Assembly: GCA_020912385.1 (NCBI GenBank)
Contig: CP087210.1
Span: forward strand, 124,001 to 188,000
Direction of reading: 5' to 3'
DNA: 64,000 nucleotides
From: Neofusicoccum parvum
Taxonomy: Eukaryota > Ascomycota > Dothideomycetes > Botryosphaeriales > Botryosphaeriaceae
In this document: positions 57,913 to 64,000 of the stretch, one piece after another
How positions within the stretch are numbered: the first letter of the stretch is position 1
Layout: every line of letters begins with the position of its first letter
Notes under the pieces: generated by a model
Seen by the model: the letters and a program-made list of their open reading frames with translations, nothing else
What the model was told of the DNA's origin: nothing
The model's database searches: none
Translations under genes and position numbers: made by a program

Positions 57913-58532
57913 TCACTTCGACCCGTGCCCAAACACCAGCCCCCAGATCCAGTACAGCACGATCACCACGCCCGCAATCATGCCCGCCAGCTTCAGGATG
58001 GCGACCTTGTTGCCGCTCTGCGCCATGCGCGTCAGGCGGGTCGCGCTGCCCTTGAGCGAGGCCGAGAAGGAGGAGAAGGTTTCGTTCTGGAGAGGCCCTC
58101 GCGGTTAGAGATTGCTGCGCGCAACAGCGTTTCGCTGGGGGAGGGCACGCACGGTGTTGTCGAGCACCCGCTGGTCCCGCGCGTTGTCGTAGATGTCGAT
58201 CGTCACGCCGCGCAGCGCGGATACCTTGGACGCGAGCTCGTCCAGCCGCGAGTTGTTCTGCCTGTTGCGCCGGAGGGCGTGTGGGTTAGCTTTCTGGGCG
58301 TGGCGGGGGAGGAGGTGTGGTGGTGCGGTTGGGGGATTGGGGGCGTGGAGGTGAGGCGGCGCGTGGGTGGTTGTGGGTGATTGCGGGTGGGGACGAGGAT
58401 GTATGGGGTGTGTGGACGCGGACATCGCGGCGCAGGTGTGTGTTCGCCTGCGCGCGCGAGCGCGCCTGGGGTGTGGGATAGGAGTGAGTGGTCGGGACGG
58501 ACGTACCGCTCGCGCTCGTAGGCTTCCGACAT
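57913..58532 (-). CDS. SFT1: Sft1/Bet1-type v-SNARE
   Basis: Small gene whose exons are too short to stand out: 58532-58507, 58261-58153 and 58086-57913, giving 102 aa. After MSEAYERER comes QNNSRLDELASKVSALRG, TIDIYDNARDQRVLDNT, then FSSFSASLKGSATRLTRMAQSGN (the Qc SNARE helix and its end) and a C-terminal tail anchor (ILKLAGMIAGVVIVLYWIWGL). This matches Sft1, which acts in retrograde traffic within the Golgi, better than Bet1, mainly through the DIYDNARDQRVLD core. Intron 1 is 245 bp, the longest of the block, with a GCTAAC branch point before GCAACAG; intron 2 is 66 bp. The 3' end faces the ArfGAP gene. Confidence 0.92.
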
Positions 58533-58911
58533 GGTTGCTTTGGCTGCTCGTTCGCGGGCTTCGGGTTGTGTCTCGTGGGCTTTGTTCGGTCGGCGGGCTG
58601 CTGTCGCGTAGGTCGGTCTGCGCAGAGTCGAGGTGGGTAGGTAGGGAGCAAGGTGTTGGGTTGGGCGTTTCGGGGAAGGGAGGGCGGCGCGTCGGAAGTG
58701 AGAGAAGGACGGACGGTTGCAGTTTGGGCTGGAGTGCCTGAGCCCGGGGTTTGGCGCCTCGCTGCGGCGATGACGCTGGGCCCACGCCCACGCCGAGCCA
58801 GGCAATGCCCGTCGCTTGTTCCAGACTGCCCCGGCTTGGCGGGGTGAGGCGTCGGGTAACCCTGCTGCGTATCTGACAATTTGTTATACAATTACGAAGG
58901 AGCTATACACA
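58533..58911. other. Intergenic stretch, 379 bp
   Basis: Promoter of the SNARE gene and terminator of the Ssu1 gene, both on the minus strand. No other signal seen. Confidence 0.5.
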
Positions 58912-60632
58912 TCATGCCTCCCTCCTCTCGCCCTCGCCCTCCTCTCCGTCCTTCTTCAGATTCGCCAAGCACGGGGCGAAAAACAGCTTCCCGGTCCACG
59001 CGCCCTTGGCCGTGCGCACGGCGACGAGGCACCACAGCAGAATCACCGCGACGCTGAAGACCTGGCCCAGCACCTGGAAGAAGCGCGACGGCATCTCGAG
59101 CCCGAGCTGGATCGTGCTGGTAGCGAACACGCCCAGCGGGAACGTGAAGCCCCACCAGCCCATGTTGAACGGGAACGGCCGCGCCTCCCAGATGGACACC
59201 AGCGCGATGAAGAACCACACCAGCCCGAACCCCCACATGATGAGCGCGACGAAAAAGCCGAGCACGTACGCGACGGAGCCGGCGGTCGGGTCGAGCGTGT
59301 TGGTGAGCGGAAACACATCGCGGGAGACTTTGCCGAGGTACATGATGCTGAGGGTGGGTTAGTGGTGGTGATGCTCTAGAATCGCGACGGCGTGAGAGGA
59401 GAGGATGGGGAGAGACGTACCCAAATCCGCCAAATCCTAGCGGGCCTAGTGGCAGGAAGCAGCTCACGATAACTTCTCGGGGTGGCATCTTGTGCACCGC
59501 CAGCCGCTGGAAGTACATGGAGATGACTACCAATGCCATCGGAGTGCCCATCGCCCACAGCACGTAGCTCGTCATGATAGTGCCGAGCGCGTGCTGCGGA
59601 TCTGGCAGAACCTCTGCTACTCTAGCGCCCGTCCCGGCTGCGACGATGGTGGCGGCGATGGGCAGAAGTTGCGCGGCCGTAAAGCGCTCCAGAGACTTTA
59701 GTTCGTGGGTTTGCATCATGCTGTGGTAATTTTAGCGCTTTGAAAGAACTGGCACCTATTGGGAAATCTTACAGCAAAACTGATAGTGATAATGTCACAG
59801 CTGCCGCAACAACCGTGCCAATCATCCACAGCACCCATGCAAAGGTGGTGGCCCATGGCCCCCAGACAGGTACGCAGACGGCGACCCACATCTCGATCAG
59901 GGTGGCGAAGCCCATGGGAATGGTTCCGAGAAAGAGGGAGTTGATGGGATCGCGGATCATGACGCCCCAGATCTCCGGGTAGAGCGTGTAGCGCACGACC
60001 GATGTCAGGAACGCAAGAGTGAAGAGGATGGTGTTGAGAACGAAGAAGACGATGGAGAGCCAGTACAGCCAGGCGGCGTTGTATGGCATGCCTTCCAAGA
60101 GATTGGCGACGATTCCAGTGCCCATGGTTACGGAAAACCAGCTGAGGGCTGTTAGTATTCCTTGAAATTTCATACCGCAAGACAGTAGACAGATTTGAGA
60201 TCTCAGGAGAAAGAAAGAAAAAAGAAGGAAAGAAAGACGGCGAGCAGATACTTGAATCTAGAAATCCGAGACTCACGAAGGACTGAAATTCCGGACCACC
60301 CTTCTCCACCCAACGTCGTACTTGCTCAACCCAACCTCCGGCTCGCTTTCACTCTCATCTCGCCTTATTGACTTCGTCTCTCCGCTCGGGTTCGACACGG
60401 ATATCGTTCGATGAGGGCCCGAAGAAGGCCGCATGCTCATCGAGGCCGGGGGAACGCATGCCGGATTATTGTCTCCATACTGCTGGTGCTGATTTTGACG
60501 CTGCGGGTTCGACTTCTCCTGCCGTAGCTCTGTCTCCTGGTCGTGGTCCCGCAGCTTGAAGTCGTCAATCTGCGGGATGCGGCGCCGACTCGACGTCCGC
60601 GAGATGGCCTCCGGGTCCTGTTGCGCGCCCAT
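58912..60632 (-). CDS. SSU1: Sulfite efflux pump Ssu1 (TDT/SLAC1 family)
   Basis: Four exons (60632-60277, 60141-59773, 59720-59421, 59347-58912) encode 486 aa. A polar N-terminus of about 118 residues, Gln/Ser/Arg-rich and longer than in yeast, precedes ten membrane spans starting at WFSVTMGTGIVANLL, with NTILFTLAF, WGVMIRDPINSLFLGTIPMG, FLPLGPLGFGGFG and NMGWWGFTFPLGVFATS, the family's key stretches. Ssu1 exports sulfite across the plasma membrane; in dermatophytes and plant-associated moulds this helps break disulfides in keratin or tolerate sulfite. Start at the ATG at 60632 (an upstream open extension lacks family sequence). Introns keep frame. Distinguishing sulfite from malate transport by sequence alone is not strict. 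Confidence 0.92.
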
Positions 60633-61136
60633 TGCCTTCCTGTTCTGCGCGTCCTTCTCCCGCGGGCAAGAAGGGGTCGCAAGATAAGAAAAGGCGGCGA
60701 AGAGTGAATTTGCAGGCCCAGGCTGTGGTGACTCCGCAATCGCCGACGCGAGGAGCATCCGTATCGCCGTGCGCGGGAGGCGAACGGGGGACTGGACTCT
60801 GGCTGCGTCCGGCTAGCCGCGATCGGCTAGCGAGTGCCGCGCGTGGCTATGCCGCCGCCGCCAGCCGGTCAGGCATGACTGGACGTCTGGTGTCATCTCT
60901 GTGACCTACTTGGAATTTAGCGGAGTCCGCTTCTACTACACTCGACCTGTACAGAACTTAAAGTTGGAAAGAGTAACGTTGGCGTACCCGGTAAGGTCGT
61001 GACTGCACATCCCGCAGCTCGGCTGGGATGGGCAGAAGCCGATTGGCTGACGCCCACGCCACCACATGCTCCCATTCATCAAAACATGCTGTCGGTCTTT
61101 GAAATGTCTTCATTTGGACCAGAAACCCCCTACAGC
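60633..61136. other. Intergenic stretch, 0.5 kb
   Basis: Upstream of Ssu1, downstream of the broken HET gene. No coding evidence seen. Confidence 0.5.
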
Positions 61137-63109
61137 TCAGATGATATGAAACTCATGTTCCTCGATCAAACCCTCTTCCCACATGCCAATGCCCTCCCCG
61201 TTCATGATCCCGTGCACGTAGCATTCACCAACCATTTCCCATTCTCCACTGTCTCTTCTCAAGATGAGAGGGACATCAGATCCGAATGGGATACAGATTA
61301 CATCTCCTTTCTCCATAACATTCGGACCGATGCCATAAAACCCCTTCTGAGATACAAAAACCCTCCGACCCCTACACACATATTTGAGCTGATGTAAAAG
61401 GAATAGTACAGCTTTGCTTGCGTCGTTAATCTTCTCTGAATCTGCACTTTCCCATTTCAAATTGAGCACGTAGTTCATTCCTTCTCTGGCACATGTTTCT
61501 AGAGCCAGAGACACGGAAGCTTCCAGGTCATTGTTCGGGACGAATGGATCCCATTGACCTCGCCAGAACCAGAGAAAATAATCGGCAGTCAAAGTCCGGA
61601 GGAACGCTATCCGGGCATCCTCGATCGTAGAATATAGTTGAGTCGCTCCAGATGACTCGGAAATGTGGTTCCAAGCACGGGCTATCACATCGTAGCTTTT
61701 GCTAGTCCACTGTGGGTATCTCAATCCCATGGACTGGGATCGGAAATTGACGACATCGAAGTAAAGTCCTCGGACAGTCAAAATTCTCCCTTCATTCCGA
61801 ACTTCAAAATTCGCGGCCGTTCCACCAGCACACCTGTAATGACGTTTGTCCGACCACAGATCGCAAAGAACTGTTGTTGGAATGTTGATGAACAACGATG
61901 ATCCATTGATGATTGGCATGAAGAGGAAGAGGGTGGGTGACCCGCTTGCCTCTTATACGAGTGATTGTGGCTAAGCTATGTGGTGTGATATAAGGAGACC
62001 TTGAAACACGTGATATCCAACAACTGTTGTCCAACGAGAATCCCAGCGGGGAATCCACGATGGTTTCCTGATTGTTTTATCGTGTTGAGCAGCGGCGAGA
62101 ACTCTGAGTGGTCGTGGCCCTTTAATCAGTGAACAAGCCACTTCAAGGTAGACTTGTTCAGTCGTCTTAGTGTAGTCTGGGTGGACTAAGGTGTCTGATG
62201 TTTCCTGCAGGCGCGCAGATGGATGGCTAAGCAACGCAAAGATCTTGTCGCAAGCATCTGTAGCGTCGGAAGTCCTCGCGTTGTCCAAGACCTTAAGAAA
62301 CGTCATATTGGAGTTGTGCGTCCAATATTCGTGTCTCATGTGGCCTATCACTGCTGAAATGTTGAGATGGTTTCGGATAATCCAGCTTTGGACATCGATG
62401 AACTTGCGCACAAACAGAACCTTTTCCCATGAAATTTCCCAGTTGTTGTAGTAAATGTGAACTGAAGATGCCAGCCCAACTTCTTGCAAGACCCAGACTC
62501 TCTTGAACCATCTATTATTTAGAAAAGCTGCAAGATTTTTGCCATCAGGTCCCATCAGTCGCTTCGTGAATGTGTGCTGCTTGTTGAGAAAGAAAGACGC
62601 TGGCGGATTTGGATAGCGAGGGATCCGATGAGTTGGTTCGAAGGCAGCGTGAATATCGTTCAAAAGCCTGTTGTCTGCCGTATCTCCGATGGAATACATG
62701 CAGACCAGTACTCGCTTTGCTTGCGCATATATGGATCCCATGAGCTGAACTTGGTGGCCTTTCTCCTGCTCATCCTTTTGGTTGATGCATAGAGCGTCGA
62801 TCCAAATCCGCCGCGTCCTGTCCGGCCGCCTGACCTTCCTCAAAGCAATCACGGTGCTTCTTGTGACGAACAAGTCGAATCGGCCAACCTTGACTAGGCG
62901 GGGGCAGTGTCATCCCATGTATAGGATATTGCTTCGTATCTCGGCTTGTCGCTCAGATTGACATGGATCATTCGTCCTCGGATGACATCTGACGACTTGG
63001 ACGCAGGTTCAAGCTCGAAAATTCGGATGGTGTTGCTCCGTAGTGGTGAGTAAATACGCTTTCGGTCTTCGCTTGAAGTGTGTGTTCTCTTCTTGGATCT
63101 GAAAAACAT
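61137..63109 (-). pseudogene. HET-domain protein gene with broken reading frame
   Basis: Three consecutive frames together spell one HET protein of roughly 640 aa. The first (63109 to 62894) ends just after YEAISYTWDD; the second (about 62900 to 61971) continues with LFVTRSTVIALRKVR, RRIWIDALCINQKDEQEKGHQVQLMG, NRWFKRVWVLQEVG and DKIFALL; the third (from about 61950 to 61137) has the family's C-terminal part (ILTVRGLYFD and a final GDVICIPFGSDVPLILRR). The first break falls in a run of five C on the coding strand (plus-strand G run 62900-62904); one base is missing relative to an open frame and no GT...AG intron is possible there. The second break could be a 48-bp intron with a poor GTCTCC donor. 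So it is a pseudogene, or the run length is an assembly error. Confidence 0.7.
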
Positions 63110-63737
63110 GGCTTTTTGATTGAAGTTGAATTTGATAGACTAAGAATGATATTCGGACAAAGCTGACGATGACGCGTGACCGAGATGATGATGGACGAAC
63201 TTTGCGACGGGCGAGAAAGGCTGGATTTAAGTATTGAACCCCATCATTCCGCCAGCCAGCGCGTGCAGCCTCGCTTAGCGTGGCAGTGCTGATGTGCATG
63301 ACGTTGTGTACCCATGAGACGCGTCCCTGCCAATCAGCGAACAATGCGTGTCTTTTGCGGTAGCCGAGGCTTGATCTGAAGAATACTACTAAATTGAGGT
63401 TGAGTTGGGTTGCCAGAGTCTCTTTCCAACGGCTTTCTTTCAGTCAGCCGCCCATGCTGTACCGCAGAAAGTTAAAAAGTCGCTGACCTCTCAATGTTTT
63501 CCAGTCTTCGCTTCAATCCCTCAACTAATGGCACACACGTCCTTTCTAGTCCTTTCTCCTTTACAAGCCCCGGGCTTGTGATCTTGTGTTCGAGACCTCG
63601 AAACGTAAATGGTGGTGTAGAAGAGAATTGGCAGTGCAGATGGCGATGAACTAAGAGAGGGCAGAAGAGGTGAGAATTCTATTTCCTACATGCATTGACC
63701 GGTTCTTCACCACCAGGTTTGACCAGCAGCGTACTAT
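63110..63737. other. Gene-free stretch, 0.63 kb
   Basis: Between the start of the HET gene and the end of the partial gene at the right edge. Nothing recognised. Confidence 0.5.
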
Positions 63738-64000
63738 CTAGTCTTTGCACACCACCATTGGCAGTGAAATTTGATAGAAAAAGCGCAGCATCATGTTGTC
63801 ATCCAGGAAAGGCTTGTCGCCCCACATGCCACTATGCTTCAGAAAACTGTACGCTCCTCGCTGATCCTTGACAGCTGCTGCACGACGAACTTCATTGAGG
63901 TGACTCGGCTGTGCTACATCGGAGATACTGCGTGTTGGACCGAGGATACTCACAAGCGTTTCGGATTGGAAGAGAGTAGACGCGTCTCCTGCCTGCCAAG
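63738..64000 (-). CDS. Partial unknown protein, C-terminus only
   Basis: A minus-strand frame open from the window edge to the stop at 63738, about 87 residues, polar and charged, with segments SETLVSILGPTRS, QPSHLNEVRRAAAVKDQRGAYSFLKHSG and a more hydrophobic end (MMLRFFYQISLPMVV). Start and most of the gene lie outside. No family recognised. It may belong to a HET-like or other accessory gene, but that is a guess from position only. Confidence 0.4.
   Translation of the reverse strand, partial: WQAGDASTLFQSETLVSILGPTRSISDVAQPSHLNEVRRAAAVKDQRGAYSFLKHSGMWGDKPFLDDNMMLRFFYQISLPMVVCKD

Noticed and set aside
57559..58380. 273-codon plus-strand frame
   Set aside because: Covers the Sft1 exons and introns in antisense; the minus strand carries a conserved SNARE.
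1..64000. CRISPR arrays, bacterial operons, prophage or insertion sequences
   Set aside because: Spliced genes and fungal families throughout; no direct-repeat/spacer pattern or transposase was seen.
1..64000. tRNA or rRNA genes
   Set aside because: Reading through the intergenic stretches by eye showed no convincing A/B-box pair or rRNA core. A tRNAscan-SE run would settle this.

Overview
The window reads as nuclear DNA of a filamentous ascomycete (Pezizomycotina). Nearly every gene is split by short introns (about 35-245 bp, mostly 50-75 bp) with GTRNGY donors and CTNAC-type branch points. The gene families are typical of moulds: alpha-1,3-glucan synthase, GH71 mutanase, HET-domain proteins, PTH11/rhodopsin-like receptor, DUF3176, GPI-anchored wall proteins and a sulfite pump. 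A Dothideomycete is my guess, not something the sequence proves. All exon joins below were worked out by hand from splice sites and reading frame and have no transcript support.

Layout. 0-4.5 kb: two tandem isocyanide synthase (DIT1/PvcA) genes, the first cut by the window edge, facing a secreted tannase/feruloyl esterase. 7.9-15 kb: three secreted or GPI-anchored proteins (S41 protease, Ser/Ala-rich wall protein, small helical protein) separated by long GC-rich gene-free DNA with one 35-bp tandem repeat. 15.5-26.1 kb: the clearest functional module, a GPI-type alpha-amylase transcribed divergently from the 2,338-aa alpha-1,3-glucan synthase; a GH71 alpha-1,3-glucanase follows at 37 kb, so synthesis, processing and hydrolysis of wall alpha-glucan lie within 23 kb. 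27.7-48.7 kb: sparse accessory genes (small Cys-rich secreted protein, BAHD acyltransferase, DUF3176 and DUF1772 membrane proteins, rhodopsin-fold receptor, DHA1 MFS transporter, unknown 728-aa membrane protein). 48.9-51.2 kb: a HET-domain gene whose C-terminus lies out of frame.

51.5-60.6 kb is a dense housekeeping block: Gpi16/PIG-T, Luc7 (U1 snRNP), Age2-type ArfGAP, a 102-aa Sft1/Bet1-type SNARE and Ssu1. It carries secretory-pathway and GPI-anchoring functions that would serve the wall proteins to its left, though I see this as coincidence of neighbourhood rather than a cluster. 61-63 kb holds a second HET gene with a broken frame, and an unidentified partial gene runs off the right edge.

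The best leads for something less well described are the tandem isocyanide synthases at the left border (the rest of that cluster is outside the window), the amylase/glucan synthase pair with an unusual amylase active-site residue, and the two frame-broken HET genes on either side of an intact housekeeping block.
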